Positions 25,722-34,485 are shown, counted from the stretch's first letter. The stretch: DNA of 64,000 bases from Haladaptatus litoreus (GCF_900156425.1 NZ_FTNO01000002.1:292125-356124), one strand, 5' to 3'. The notes: generated by a model not told the origin, from the letters alone. Made by a program: numbers and translations.

Positions 25722-26249
25722 CTACGGCGACGGATTCCCCCTCTTTCCCCTTTCCATCTCTTTTCTGTATTCGTAGCTGTGCGTATCGATTCGGTTGTCG
25801 TAGAACTCGTTCTCGCGCCGATAGCCATTCGACTCATAGAATTTCACGGCGCGTTCGTTTTCGGCCATGACGCCTAATTCGATTTGCTCACCGCCGCGCC
25901 GTTCGATATTCTGTTCAGTGGTGGCGAGAAGTCGCCGTCCGATTCCTTCGCCCCACCGTTCGGGAAGCACGTAGATGCGACCGAGATGATACGTCGTAGA
26001 GCAGTCGTTGTCGAGAGTAGCGGAAGCGAATCCGACAACGTCGGATTCGCTCGTCACTGCGACAGCAAAAATCGCATCGTCGTTTTCGATAAGCGAGCGA
26101 AACGCTTCCGCGTCGTAGTGCTTTTTTAGAAATTCATCGACTGTTTTAGACCCGATAATCGGTTCGTGAGCGGAATACCACGCTTTTTCTGCAACTCGCC
26201 GAATGCCGTCGATATGCGTCGGCGTCGCTGGACGAATCTCGAAAGCCAT
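25722..26249 (-). CDS. GNAT family N-acetyltransferase
   Basis: A 175-residue protein with the GNAT fold. Motif A is GRIYVLPERWGEGIGRRLL, with the acetyl-CoA pyrophosphate-binding RxxGxG/A-type loop, followed by ELGVMAENERAVKFYESNGY. The C-terminus is basic and rich in Arg and Lys. The substrate is unknown. It ends 17 bp after the convergent radA stop. Confidence 0.85.
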   Translation of the reverse strand: MAFEIRPATPTHIDGIRRVAEKAWYSAHEPIIGSKTVDEFLKKHYDAEAFRSLIENDDAIFAVAVTSESDVVGFASATLDNDCSTTYHLGRIYVLPERWGEGIGRRLLATTEQNIERRGGEQIELGVMAENERAVKFYESNGYRRENEFYDNRIDTHSYEYRKEMERGKRGNPSP

Positions 26250-26305
26250 ATCGGCAGAACGGCAACGTCAGTAAAAAAAGTCAGTCGATAAAGGGATACT
26301 GTCAG

Positions 26306-26722
26306 TTATTCCGTCGTCGTTTTGTCGAGTTCCGCTTCCCCTTCGAAAATCTCGGCGCCGTCTTGGACGACCTTTTCGGCGAGGACGGCGCATTTCACCC
26401 GCATCGGGCTGATTTCGACGCCGAGCATGTCGATAACGTCGTCTCTGTCCATTTCCTCTACTTCGTCCAAGGTCATTCCCGGTAGTTTCTGCGACAGCAT
26501 GCTCGCGCTGGCCTGACTGATGGCACACCCGTCGCCGCGGAACGCGACTCGCTCGATGGTTTCCTCGTCGTCGTCGAGACTCACGTCGAATTCCAGTTCG
26601 TCGCCACAGGAGGGGTTGACTCCCTCGTGGGTGAAATGGGGGTCGTCCAGTTCACCGTAGTTGCGCGGGCTTCGGTAGTGGTCGAGAATCTGCTGTCGGT
26701 ACATGTCCGAACCCATGCTCAT
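26306..26722 (-). CDS. sufU: SufU-type Fe-S cluster assembly scaffold
   Basis: A 138-residue IscU/SufU-fold protein. MYRQQILDHYRSPRNYG is the usual N-terminus. The three cysteines expected for zinc or cluster binding are in NPSCGDEL, GDGCAISQAS and RVKCAVLAE. In the SUF pathway it accepts sulfur from the cysteine desulfurase SufS. The sufS gene is on the same strand 3.6 kb upstream in reading direction (30305-31552), with four genes in between. Start ATG 26722 could also be a second Met two codons later. Confidence 0.88.
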   Translation of the reverse strand: MSMGSDMYRQQILDHYRSPRNYGELDDPHFTHEGVNPSCGDELEFDVSLDDDEETIERVAFRGDGCAISQASASMLSQKLPGMTLDEVEEMDRDDVIDMLGVEISPMRVKCAVLAEKVVQDGAEIFEGEAELDKTTTE

Positions 26723-26749
26723 TGTTGAATATCGGTACGAGAGTGTCGC

Positions 26750-28066
26750 CTAAAAGGATTCCGACGGTTCGGCCCGCTTTGAGCGTGTCAGCCCGTATCG
26801 TTCCGAACGAAGGTCTTCGACATCTGCAAGGTTTCGAAGAAGCGGATGAGTTAGCCAGCAGGCGGAAATGAACAGGAGTCCGAATCCCGCACTGGTCATG
26901 ACGATGGAGTTCCCGAACACGTTTCCACCGATTCCACCGAGAAGGGAACCGACTGGCATCGCACCGACGGAACCGCTGGCGAGCACCGACGAGACACGAC
27001 CCATCAGGTCTTCCGGAACGACGGACTGTACCATTGCCGCGAAAATAACGTTCGTCGCACCGATTGGAACACCTGCGAGGAAGAAGAGCGCCACCGTCGC
27101 CGGAAGCCATCCTACTGCGATAGCGACAAGCCACGCAACACCACTGAAAGCGAATCCACCGATGCTCAACGTTGCCAGCGAAAATCGCTTCAAGGGTGTC
27201 GCGGAAAGCGACCCAACGAGCATTCCACCGGTAATTCCGGCGAGGATGAAACCGTACGCATCCGGTCCACCGTGGGTGTTCGCGTAGGCCGGTAGCACTG
27301 CGAGTGCTGTCCCAATAGTCGCGTTGACGACGAGACTTCCGAGGAGCACCCAGACGAGCACCGAACCGCGAACGTAGCGGATTCCGTCCGCGAGTTGTAC
27401 GCGATATTCGTCCACTGCGGAGGTGACGTTTTTCGCGTCTTCGCCCTGGTCACCTTCGTCACTCTCTGCCGGAGGGATTTGCACGCCGACGAACACGAGC
27501 GCCGCGATAGCGAACGTTACCGAGTCGATGAGATAGAGCGATACCGCACCGACCACCGCGACCACGATGCCGCCGAGGGCCGTGAAGACGAAATCGACGC
27601 CCTGATACGCGAACGAGAACGCAGAGTTCGCTTCGACCAGTTCTTCTTTCTCGACGACGCGCGGGAGGGCGGCCTGCTGTGCCGGGTAGACGAACTGGTT
27701 GAGGAGCGAGACGAGGGGCATCACGACGAGAACGACCCATACCGAGAGCCATCCCGTCGCGGCGGCGAGCGGTATCACGAGGACGAGAATCCCCTGTGTG
27801 ACCTGCGTCCCGACCAGAATCCGGCGGAGTGGCCAGCGGTCAACGAGCGGCCCGGCGAGGAACTGAAACACCTGCGGAAGCATGGTGAGAAATCCCGCCA
27901 ATCCGGTGTAGAACGACGACCCACCGAGGGAGAACGCGAGCCACATCGCCGCGATGGTGTAGGCGCTGTCTCCAGCGTTCGTTATCAGTCGTCCGAAGAA
28001 GAGTCGCGCGAAAGTACCGTTTTTGAATAGAGAGCGCACAAAACGAAAGAAGCAGTATCGTCCCAT
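26750..28066 (-). CDS. MFS transporter (MFS_3-like)
   Basis: A 438-residue integral membrane protein with about 12 hydrophobic segments. The opening FGRLITNAGDSAYTIAAMWL and the later VMPLVSLLNQFVYPAQQAALP and LMGRVSSVLASGSVGAMPVGS fit the MFS branch of multidrug or enterobactin-type exporters. The start lies about 60 bp downstream of a same-strand wHTH gene, so the regulator may control this transporter. Substrate is unknown. Confidence 0.85.
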   Translation of the reverse strand: MGRYCFFRFVRSLFKNGTFARLFFGRLITNAGDSAYTIAAMWLAFSLGGSSFYTGLAGFLTMLPQVFQFLAGPLVDRWPLRRILVGTQVTQGILVLVIPLAAATGWLSVWVVLVVMPLVSLLNQFVYPAQQAALPRVVEKEELVEANSAFSFAYQGVDFVFTALGGIVVAVVGAVSLYLIDSVTFAIAALVFVGVQIPPAESDEGDQGEDAKNVTSAVDEYRVQLADGIRYVRGSVLVWVLLGSLVVNATIGTALAVLPAYANTHGGPDAYGFILAGITGGMLVGSLSATPLKRFSLATLSIGGFAFSGVAWLVAIAVGWLPATVALFFLAGVPIGATNVIFAAMVQSVVPEDLMGRVSSVLASGSVGAMPVGSLLGGIGGNVFGNSIVMTSAGFGLLFISACWLTHPLLRNLADVEDLRSERYGLTRSKRAEPSESF

Positions 28067-28128
28067 ATCTGTTCGCAGAACTACATTTCTGTAGCTGAAG
28101 CTACCGAAACGAACTTCTGATATAGACT

Positions 28129-28983
28129 TTACATATCTTCGACTTCGACGGTCAGTTCATCGTCCACGGTCACTGTGAGTTCGTCGCCATCCAATTCGAC
28201 GGTGTACTCGACCAGTAACGGTATCTCGGCGATGATTTCAGCCTCGTTTTCGATGAGCCATTCCAGTTCCCACGCGGACTGCTCGCGGAGGTTGATGCCG
28301 TGTTCGTAGTGAAACGCGACGACTGCCGGATGTTGGAGGATATACGAGCCAATCGAGCCGAATCCGTGGTCGTTGCATCGTTCGCAGACGAACTCGACTC
28401 CGATTTCAGATTCCTGCTCGAAATGTTTCGATTCGGTGACGAGTGACTTGGTCGTTCGTCCAGAACAGTTCAGACAGACACCGTCGGCCATCATCAAGAA
28501 CACGTTACGAAGCCACCGTTCGAAGGTTCGCGGCAATTCTGCAGTGTCGCGGCCTTCGAACGCACCCGGCGGGAATCCGAATTTCGACCATTGTTCGTCG
28601 CAGGTCGGACAACGAACCGTTACCATCTCTTCGTCGTACTCCGCTTCCAGCATCGTTTCACATTTGACACAAGGAGAATCGAGTTCGTACGTCGTGGATT
28701 CGGCGCGCTGTGTGTACGTTCCGGAGAGAATCGCACCGATGACTCGAAATCCCGCGAACGGGAGTTCGTACTTCCCGTCTTTCTGCCGGACGAACAAGCC
28801 GACGAGTTTGTTCAGATGGTAGTTGAACTGCCCGCTGTCCCTCAGTCCGACTCGGTCGTGCAGTTCGGAAAACGACAGCGGTTCGTCGGCCTCCCAGAGT
28901 GTTTGAATGATTCCGATTCGGGTGTCGTTTCCGAGGAGAGAGAAGGCTTCTTCAGGGGACAAATTCCGGTCGTCCGCGTTCAT
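28129..28983 (-). CDS. Winged-helix ArsR-like regulator with zinc-ribbon domains
   Basis: A 284-residue protein. Residues 10-75 form a wHTH domain (EAFSLLGNDTRIGIIQTLWE, SFSELHDRVGLRDSGQFNYH). Two cysteine sets follow: CVKCETML with RCPTCDEQW, and VCLNCSGRT with VCERCND. The C-terminal 80 residues are acidic and probably ligand-sensing. The common haloarchaeal annotation is 'winged helix-turn-helix, ArsR family'. It is directly upstream of the MFS gene. I chose ATG 28983 because conservation starts at MNADDRNLSPEEAF. Confidence 0.8.
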   Translation of the reverse strand: MNADDRNLSPEEAFSLLGNDTRIGIIQTLWEADEPLSFSELHDRVGLRDSGQFNYHLNKLVGLFVRQKDGKYELPFAGFRVIGAILSGTYTQRAESTTYELDSPCVKCETMLEAEYDEEMVTVRCPTCDEQWSKFGFPPGAFEGRDTAELPRTFERWLRNVFLMMADGVCLNCSGRTTKSLVTESKHFEQESEIGVEFVCERCNDHGFGSIGSYILQHPAVVAFHYEHGINLREQSAWELEWLIENEAEIIAEIPLLVEYTVELDGDELTVTVDDELTVEVEDM

Positions 28984-29017
28984 GGCTGTTGATTTACTGG
29001 ACGGGTGAAAACGATTT

Positions 29018-29656
29018 TCACACCTCGCCAGTGACTTCGCGTTCGAACCGCGCGATAAACTCCTCCACGAACGCACTGCGCTCCTCGGCCATCCGACGGC
29101 CTGCATCGGTGTACATCCGCTCCGGCAGTCGGAGAATTTTCTTGTGGAAATGGTTCATCGCCGTGGCTCCGGAAGTCGTATCGTCCGTCACTATCGGCAG
29201 ACCGGGGTCGTGGAGTGGTTGTGCGAATTCGCCGCTAAAGCAGAAGTTGCGGGCAATTCCAACCGCGCCAAGGGCGTCGAGGTTGTCGGCATCGGAGAGC
29301 AGTTTCGCTTCTATCGTTTCGGGTTCCACGTCGTTCGAAAAGCGATGTGCCCGGATACAGTGTTGAATCGCTTCGATTTCCGTCTCTGCGGCGTCGTACT
29401 CGGCAAGAATACGTTTTGCTCCCTTCGCACCCCACTCGGCGTGGTCAGCGATTTCGCCACGGTCTTCGCGTGCCCTGCCGATGTCGTGAAGCCAGACTGC
29501 CGTGAACAGGATTCGGTCGTTCGCGCCGTGTTCTTCGGCGAGGGTTTCCGCGAGATTGGCGACTCGTTTGACGTGATGCCAATCGTGAGCGGGAGCGACG
29601 TTTTCGAAGTAGGTTTTTGCACGCGAACGAACTGCTTTCGGGAGGGTTTTCGTCAT
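29018..29656 (-). CDS. HD domain phosphohydrolase
   Basis: A 212-residue protein with HD-superfamily metal motifs: H in DWHHVKRV, the HD doublet in VWLHDIGRA, the later H in CIRAHRF and a final Asp in LLSDADNLDALG. It resembles single-domain HD hydrolases of the YedJ type that act on nucleotides. I chose ATG 29656 because an A/T-rich CTATTTTAAC about 30 bp upstream would place the transcript start next to it; ATG 29668 would add four residues. Confidence 0.85.
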   Translation of the reverse strand: MTKTLPKAVRSRAKTYFENVAPAHDWHHVKRVANLAETLAEEHGANDRILFTAVWLHDIGRAREDRGEIADHAEWGAKGAKRILAEYDAAETEIEAIQHCIRAHRFSNDVEPETIEAKLLSDADNLDALGAVGIARNFCFSGEFAQPLHDPGLPIVTDDTTSGATAMNHFHKKILRLPERMYTDAGRRMAEERSAFVEEFIARFEREVTGEV

Positions 29657-29700
29657 TGAACCTGTCATTCCCTCGGCCAGTTAAAATAGATGTGGGAACC

Positions 29701-30243
29701 TCACATCGCATCTTCGAGCGCCGCCCGAAGTGGGGTGACATCCCACTGCTCATCGTAGCGCTCTCCGTTGATGAAGAACGTCGGCGTTCCGATAACCCCG
29801 CTTTGAGCGCCGGAGATAAGATCCTCGCGAACCCGGTTGCGGTGAGTGTGCATCGCGAGCTCGTCGTTGAACTGGGTGAGGTCGAGGGTTGCGGCGAAAT
29901 CCTGTAGCTCCGCTTCCCTTATTTCGCTCGGCTGCCTGAAGAGCAGGTCGTGCATTTCCCAGAATTTCCCCTGTTCCGCTGCCGCTTCTGACGCCTCTGC
30001 CGCCCGCTGTGCATGCGGATGCAATTGCGTAAGCGGGAAGTGGCGAAAAACGAATCGCACTCGGTCTCCCATCGTCCGTCTCAGTTCTTTCACCGCCTGA
30101 TGTGCCTCCTCGCAGTACGGGCATTCGTAATCCCCATATTCAACGAGTGTGACGCCTGCATCGGCCGCCCCATCGACATGGTCGTACTGCTTCACCGGCA
30201 CAGCAAGCTGCGTTGCGCGTGATTGACTCATCGGTACCCCCAT
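29701..30243 (-). CDS. DsbA/thioredoxin-fold disulfide oxidoreductase
   Basis: A 180-residue DsbA-like protein with redox motif CPYC in YGDYECPYCEEAH, an inserted helical part, and the cis-Pro motif GVIGTPTFFINGERYD. There is no signal peptide or transmembrane segment, so it is probably cytoplasmic, which is common for haloarchaeal members (the frxA-like group). Start ATG 30243; ATG 30231 is an alternative. It may be read through from sufS, which lies about 60 bp upstream on the same strand. Confidence 0.85.
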   Translation of the reverse strand: MGVPMSQSRATQLAVPVKQYDHVDGAADAGVTLVEYGDYECPYCEEAHQAVKELRRTMGDRVRFVFRHFPLTQLHPHAQRAAEASEAAAEQGKFWEMHDLLFRQPSEIREAELQDFAATLDLTQFNDELAMHTHRNRVREDLISGAQSGVIGTPTFFINGERYDEQWDVTPLRAALEDAM

Positions 30244-30304
30244 CTAGACTACTGCTATCGTCGGTCATAGAACTACCGCGACCTACGAAACTTTCCGCTG
30301 AAAC

Positions 30305-31552
30305 CTACTGCGCGAACAACTGCCGGGCGTCGTCCACGGCTTCGACCAGTTTATCCACCTCTTCGCGGGTGTTGTAGATGTAGAACGACGCGCGCGCAGA
30401 CGCTGGGACGCCCATTTTGTCGTGGAGCGGTTGGGTACAGTGGTCGCCCGCCCGAATCGCTACCGCGTGGTCGTTCACGATACTGGAGAGGTCGTGGGCG
30501 TGGACGCTATCCACGTTGAACGAGACGAGTCCGCCGCGGTCGTCGCCCGGCGGGCCGTAAATTTCCACGTCGCCCTCTTCGGTCAGGCGGTCGTAGGCGT
30601 ACTCCGCGAGCTGCTCTTCGTGGCGCTGGATTCGCTCCATGCCGATGTCTTCCAGATACTCGACGGCCGCGGCCAACGCGACACCCTGCGCGATGTTCGG
30701 CGTTCCAGCCTCGAACTTCCACGGCAGGTCTTCCCACGTCGCGTCCTCGTAGGTCACTTTGCGAATCATGTCGCCGCCGTAGAGATACGGTTCCATCTCT
30801 TCCAAGATGTGTTTCTTGCCGTACAGGCCGCCGATTCCGGTCGGGCCAGCCATCTTGTGGCCTGAGAAGGCGTAGAAGTCGGCGTCGATTTCCTCGACAT
30901 CGACAGGGCGGTTCGGCACGGCCTGCGCGCCATCGACGAAGATGTAGGAATCGTGGTCGTGGGCGATGTCGGCTAGTTCGCTAACCGGGTTCGCCGTCCC
31001 GAGCGTGTTGGAGACGTGGACGACGCTCACCATTTTCGTGTCGTCGGTAATCATCTCCTCTGCGGCGTCCATGTCGAGGTAGCCCTGTTCGTCCACGGGG
31101 ATGTATTTCACATCTGCACCCGTCTTTTTGCCGAGTTGTTGCCACGTCACGAGCGAGGCGTGATGTTCCATCTCGGTCAGGACGACTTCGTCGCCCGGCC
31201 CGAGTTCGTTCAGTCCCCACGCGTAGGCCACGAGGTTTTCACCCTCCGTCGTGTTCTTCGTGAACACCATCTCCTCGCGCCCGCCGCTCGCGCCGATGAA
31301 CTCCGCGACAGTGTCGTGGGCCTCCTCGTAGGCGACTGAGGCTTCTTGGCTTAACTGGTGGATACCGCGGTGGACGTTCGCGTTGTAGTTCCGATAGTAG
31401 TCACAGATGGCGTCTACGACTTGTTCCGGCGTCTGCGTCGTCGCCGCGTTGTCGAGATACACCAACTGGGTTTCGTTGACTTCCCGTTCCAAAATCGGGA
31501 AGTCCTCCCGAATACGCGCGACATCCAGCGCGTCTGACTGCTGTGGTTCCAT
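30305..31552 (-). CDS. sufS: SufS cysteine desulfurase
   Basis: A 415-residue class V aminotransferase. The PLP lysine is in FSGHKMAGPTGIGGLYG and the catalytic cysteine in RAGDHCTQPLH, both typical of the SufS subgroup. It removes sulfur from cysteine as a persulfide for SufU. The SufU gene is present but not adjacent. Length is normal and no frame problem is visible. Confidence 0.93.
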   Translation of the reverse strand: MEPQQSDALDVARIREDFPILEREVNETQLVYLDNAATTQTPEQVVDAICDYYRNYNANVHRGIHQLSQEASVAYEEAHDTVAEFIGASGGREEMVFTKNTTEGENLVAYAWGLNELGPGDEVVLTEMEHHASLVTWQQLGKKTGADVKYIPVDEQGYLDMDAAEEMITDDTKMVSVVHVSNTLGTANPVSELADIAHDHDSYIFVDGAQAVPNRPVDVEEIDADFYAFSGHKMAGPTGIGGLYGKKHILEEMEPYLYGGDMIRKVTYEDATWEDLPWKFEAGTPNIAQGVALAAAVEYLEDIGMERIQRHEEQLAEYAYDRLTEEGDVEIYGPPGDDRGGLVSFNVDSVHAHDLSSIVNDHAVAIRAGDHCTQPLHDKMGVPASARASFYIYNTREEVDKLVEAVDDARQLFAQ

Positions 31553-31668
31553 TACACAATGGTTGGTGTTCGAGTCAAAACACTCCTTCGGTCTACCGAG
31601 CGCGACGAAACCGGTTTTCGTTACACGCTGGCAACGTGACTTAAGCTACTTCGTCCCTTGCTGTCCGT

Positions 31669-31848
31669 ATGGTTTCGAAACGACGACTCGGCGCGAGTCT
31701 ACTCTTTCTCGGCCTCGCGTTCGTCGGTGCCTTCCACACTGTCCTCTCGTTGGCTTTCGACACCGGCCTGACGACGATTGGTGCGGGAATAGCGATTGGG
31801 TCACTGCTCTGTCTGGTCGCTGTAAACGTTCCTGCATTGCTGGATTAG
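31669..31848 (+). CDS. Small two-TM membrane protein, 59 aa
   Basis: ATG 31669 opens a 59-codon frame ending TAG 31846-31848. It has a basic start (MVSKRRLGAS), then two hydrophobic spans, LLFLGLAFVGAF (11-22) with extension, and GIAIGSLLCLVAV (40-52). Small proteins of this type occur in haloarchaeal genomes. No family name can be given. It lies between the divergent sufS and convergent DUF424 genes. Confidence 0.6.
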   Translation: MVSKRRLGASLLFLGLAFVGAFHTVLSLAFDTGLTTIGAGIAIGSLLCLVAVNVPALLD

Positions 31849-31862
31849 TTCCCGAACCGAAG

Positions 31863-32153
31863 CTACACCCGTAAAAACTGGGCGTGCTTCGTGGCGTCCA
31901 AATCGAGAACGCTCTCCTCGTCAACGAAGCCCTTCTCGATTGCGAGGCTTACGGCCTCGGTGCCGACGATGTTCGCCACACTGGCGCGGGTCAAACTGTC
32001 CACGACTTCGCTTTCGTCAACCTCGTCGCCGCCGTAGAACTCCTCGCTCACGGTGAACGACACATCGCCCGCTTCGAACGTCTCGCCGAGCACGTCGTCG
32101 TCACAGACTGCAACCAGCAGTCCCTCTTGTGTGTCTCGCTCCCTGAGAATCAT
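31863..32153 (-). CDS. DUF424 family protein
   Basis: A 96-residue protein with the DUF424 pattern: MILRERDTQEGLLVAVCDDD, GETFEAGDVSFTVSEEFYGG, ASVANIVGTEAVSLAIEKGF. Similar archaeal proteins are small, soluble and of unknown function, often near translation genes. It lies 10 bp downstream of the TPR gene on the same strand, so the two are probably co-transcribed. Confidence 0.85.
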   Translation of the reverse strand: MILRERDTQEGLLVAVCDDDVLGETFEAGDVSFTVSEEFYGGDEVDESEVVDSLTRASVANIVGTEAVSLAIEKGFVDEESVLDLDATKHAQFLRV

Positions 32154-32163
32154 TGTTCTTCGA

Positions 32164-32895
32164 TTACTCCTGAACCAGTTCTTGCTCCGCCTGCTTTCGC
32201 ATCTCTTCTGCTTCCTCTGCGAGTCGTTCGGCTTCCTCGTCTTCGCCGACCTCCTCCAGCGCGCGCGCTTTCTCTTCGACGACCTGCACGTTTCTGAACC
32301 CGAGTCGAATCGCGTTGTCGAGGCAGTTCAGGGCGTCCTCAGCCAGTCCGCGTTCGAGCAGGAAGAAACCGCGGTTGAACCACGCTTGGGGAAATCGCTG
32401 GTCGATTTCGACCGCGCGCTCCGAATGTTCGAGCGCCTGTTCGGTCTGGCCCGACTCCCACAGCGCGTAGGCTAGGTTCGTCTCGGCTGTCGCGGCGTGT
32501 TCGCTGTCGTCGTCGATTCGTAGGGCTTCGCGGTACGATCCGATGGCTTCGTCCCACTCTTCGAGTTGGCCGTGCGCCGCGCCCTTGTTCACCCACGCCT
32601 CCTGCGCTTCGAGGGAATCCTCGTCGGCGTAGCGGGCCGCGCGTTCGAACGTTTCGGTGGCCTGTTCGAAGCGGTTGATTTGCATGTAGCTCAGCCCGAC
32701 TTCCACGAGGTCTGCGACGGACACCCTGTCGCTTGGAATCGCTTGTCGGTCTAACATATCCGTGACGACGCGGGAATCTACGGGATCTACCTCGTCCGGA
32801 TTCACTTCGAGTTCCGGCGGATCTAAATCGAACTCGTCGTATGGGTCGCCGAAGCCCTCTCCTTCCGAAAACTTGTGACTTCGCTCGTCGGTCAT
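32164..32895 (-). CDS. Tetratricopeptide repeat protein
   Basis: A 243-residue soluble protein. After an acidic N-terminus, about residues 65-225 form four or five TPR units (SYMQINRFEQATETFERAARY, WDEAIGSYREALRID, LAYALWESGQTEQALEHSER, WFNRGFFLLERGLAEDALNC). The tail is a charged helix. It probably acts as a protein-protein scaffold; the partner is unknown. I chose ATG 32895 because the upstream 14 codons overlap a promoter-like region and are not acidic. Confidence 0.85.
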   Translation of the reverse strand: MTDERSHKFSEGEGFGDPYDEFDLDPPELEVNPDEVDPVDSRVVTDMLDRQAIPSDRVSVADLVEVGLSYMQINRFEQATETFERAARYADEDSLEAQEAWVNKGAAHGQLEEWDEAIGSYREALRIDDDSEHAATAETNLAYALWESGQTEQALEHSERAVEIDQRFPQAWFNRGFFLLERGLAEDALNCLDNAIRLGFRNVQVVEEKARALEEVGEDEEAERLAEEAEEMRKQAEQELVQE

Positions 32896-33047
32896 TACCC
32901 GCCGATTGGGGCGGCGCACTGTTAAGGTCTGCGCCATCGCAATTTGTGAGACGGGCGCGAAACGCCACTAAAGACCCCAATATGAACGTTTCGTCCTGAA
33001 ATGCTTCATAAAGGCTGTTTGAGACGTGTCAGACAGGACTACCAACC

Positions 33048-33055
33048 TTTATAAA
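33048..33055 (+). promoter_or_regulatory. TATA box of the TBP gene
   Basis: TTTATAAA lies about 32 bp before ATG 33083 and is one of the best TATA matches in the window. A second TTAAATA at 33058 is nearby. Confidence 0.6.
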
Positions 33056-33082
33056 CCTTAAATACGACATTTAAGTCGCGCT

Positions 33083-33643
33083 ATGACCGACCCCAAGGAA
33101 ACCATCAACATTGAAAACGTGGTCGCCTCGACGGGCATCGGACAGGAACTCGACCTTCAGAGTGTCGCTATGGACCTCGAAGGTGCGGATTACGACCCCG
33201 AGCAGTTCCCCGGCCTCGTCTACCGTACCCAGAACCCCAAATCGGCCGCACTCATCTTCCGCTCCGGCAAAATCGTCTGTACCGGCGCGAAGAGTACTGC
33301 CGACGTTCACGAAAGTCTCGAAATCGTCTTCGACAAGCTCCGCGAACTGAACATCGAAGTCAACGAGAACCCCGAAATCGTCGTCCAGAACATCGTTACC
33401 AGCGCTGACCTCGGACGCAATCTCAATCTCAACGCTATCGCTATCGGTCTCGGTCTGGAGAACATCGAGTACGAACCCGAACAGTTCCCCGGCCTCGTCT
33501 ACCGTCTCGACGAACCCGAAGTCGTCGCGCTGCTCTTCGGTTCCGGCAAACTCGTCATCACCGGCGGCAAGAAGCCAGAGGACGCAGAGCAGGCGGTTGA
33601 CAAAATCGTCTCGCGACTCGAAGAACTCGGCCTGCTGGAGTAA
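33083..33643 (+). CDS. tbp: TATA-box-binding protein (TBP)
   Basis: A 186-residue TBP with the two-fold internal repeat: SVAMDLEGADYDPEQFPGLV pairs with AIAIGLGLENIEYEPEQFPG, and FRSGKIVCTGAK with FGSGKLVITGGKK. It binds the TATA box and recruits TFB and RNA polymerase. Haloarchaea often carry several TBPs; this one has the canonical length. Its own promoter has a strong TATA box. Confidence 0.97.
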   Translation: MTDPKETINIENVVASTGIGQELDLQSVAMDLEGADYDPEQFPGLVYRTQNPKSAALIFRSGKIVCTGAKSTADVHESLEIVFDKLRELNIEVNENPEIVVQNIVTSADLGRNLNLNAIAIGLGLENIEYEPEQFPGLVYRLDEPEVVALLFGSGKLVITGGKKPEDAEQAVDKIVSRLEELGLLE

Positions 33644-33681
33644 TCGCCAAACCCAAGATGCCACGCTCGTGAATAACGAGT

Positions 33682-34044
33682 ATGGCACTGCTGGGTGAAC
33701 TGACGCCAATCGTCGGAACGTATCTCCTTCTGGCGAGTTTTCTCACGCTGACGGCCCACATCGCCGCGAGAAACTTCCTCGGGAGTGTGCCGTTTACTCG
33801 CGCGCTCGCAATCGGCCCGGCAATCGCGATACTTCCGTTCGTTCTCCAGCAATACGTCGGAGTTCTCATCGTTGCTATCGCGGTTGCGCTCGATTTGAGC
33901 CTCTTTCATATCGTCTATCGAATTAAATGGCGAACCGCGGGATTCGTCACCGCCATCCACATCCTCGTCAGCTTTCTGGGGAGCATCGTCATCGGCGGTA
34001 TCGTCTACCTCGTTTCGCTCGGCCCGCCCGCGCCGCCGAGCTAA
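33682..34044 (+). CDS. Haloarchaeal membrane protein, 120 aa, four TM
   Basis: A 120-residue protein with four predicted transmembrane segments: IVGTYLLLASFLTLTAHIAA, ALAIGPAIAILPFVL, VLIVAIAVALDLSLFHIVYR, and FLGSIVIGGIVYLVSLG. No family name is recognised. It follows TBP by 38 bp and precedes another membrane protein gene by 63 bp, all on the same strand. Confidence 0.65.
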   Translation: MALLGELTPIVGTYLLLASFLTLTAHIAARNFLGSVPFTRALAIGPAIAILPFVLQQYVGVLIVAIAVALDLSLFHIVYRIKWRTAGFVTAIHILVSFLGSIVIGGIVYLVSLGPPAPPS

Positions 34045-34107
34045 ATCCGACTGGAGACGGTGGTATACGACAGAAGACGTATTATTCAGGACGGCAAACT
34101 CTTTTTC

Positions 34108-34485
34108 ATGTCTCTCCCCCGCCGCCTCGAACAAGTCGGCATCGTGGTCGGAAGCGTGTTGATGCTCTCGCTTCCGCTCACCGTCTTTACGCCGTTCCTC
34201 GTGGAAAGTCCTCAACTGTGGCAAACCACGCTCCTCGTGTATTTGCCAAGTTTCGTCGTCGGTACGCTCATCGCCCTCGGCAAATTCCCGGTTTCGTATC
34301 AACAGGTCTGGGCGTTCGGTATCGTCAGTTGGCTCAGCACAGTCGCGCTATGGATGATTTTCGATGTTCAGAGCGTAACCGCAGACCAGCAAACAGCAAT
34401 CGGAACGTGGCTAGTCGCCCTCCTCGTCGGTGCGCTGGTCGCGTGGGCGAATCCGCGGATTCGCCCACGCGGGAGTGAGGCGTAA
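34108..34485 (+). CDS. Membrane protein, 125 aa, four TM
   Basis: A 125-residue hydrophobic protein with segments GIVVGSVLMLSLPLTVF, TTLLVYLPSFVVGTLIAL, QVWAFGIVSWLSTVALWMI and TWLVALLVGALVAWA. No family is recognised. I chose ATG 34108 (MSLPRR) because ACGTATTATT about 28 bp upstream resembles a TATA box; the longer frame from 34060 is less likely. The last 15 codons lie inside a 32-bp perfect palindrome and its flank. The stop codon touches the stop of the convergent DHFR gene. Confidence 0.65.
   Translation: MSLPRRLEQVGIVVGSVLMLSLPLTVFTPFLVESPQLWQTTLLVYLPSFVVGTLIALGKFPVSYQQVWAFGIVSWLSTVALWMIFDVQSVTADQQTAIGTWLVALLVGALVAWANPRIRPRGSEA
34440..34471. repeat. 32-bp perfect palindrome at a convergent gene end
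   Basis: CGCGTGGGCGAATCC (34440-34454), the two-base centre GC, and GGATTCGCCCACGCG form an uninterrupted palindrome of 32 bp. It lies in the last codons of the membrane protein gene, 14 bp before the point where it abuts the DHFR gene. It could form a hairpin in either transcript and act as a bidirectional terminator. Confidence 0.6.
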
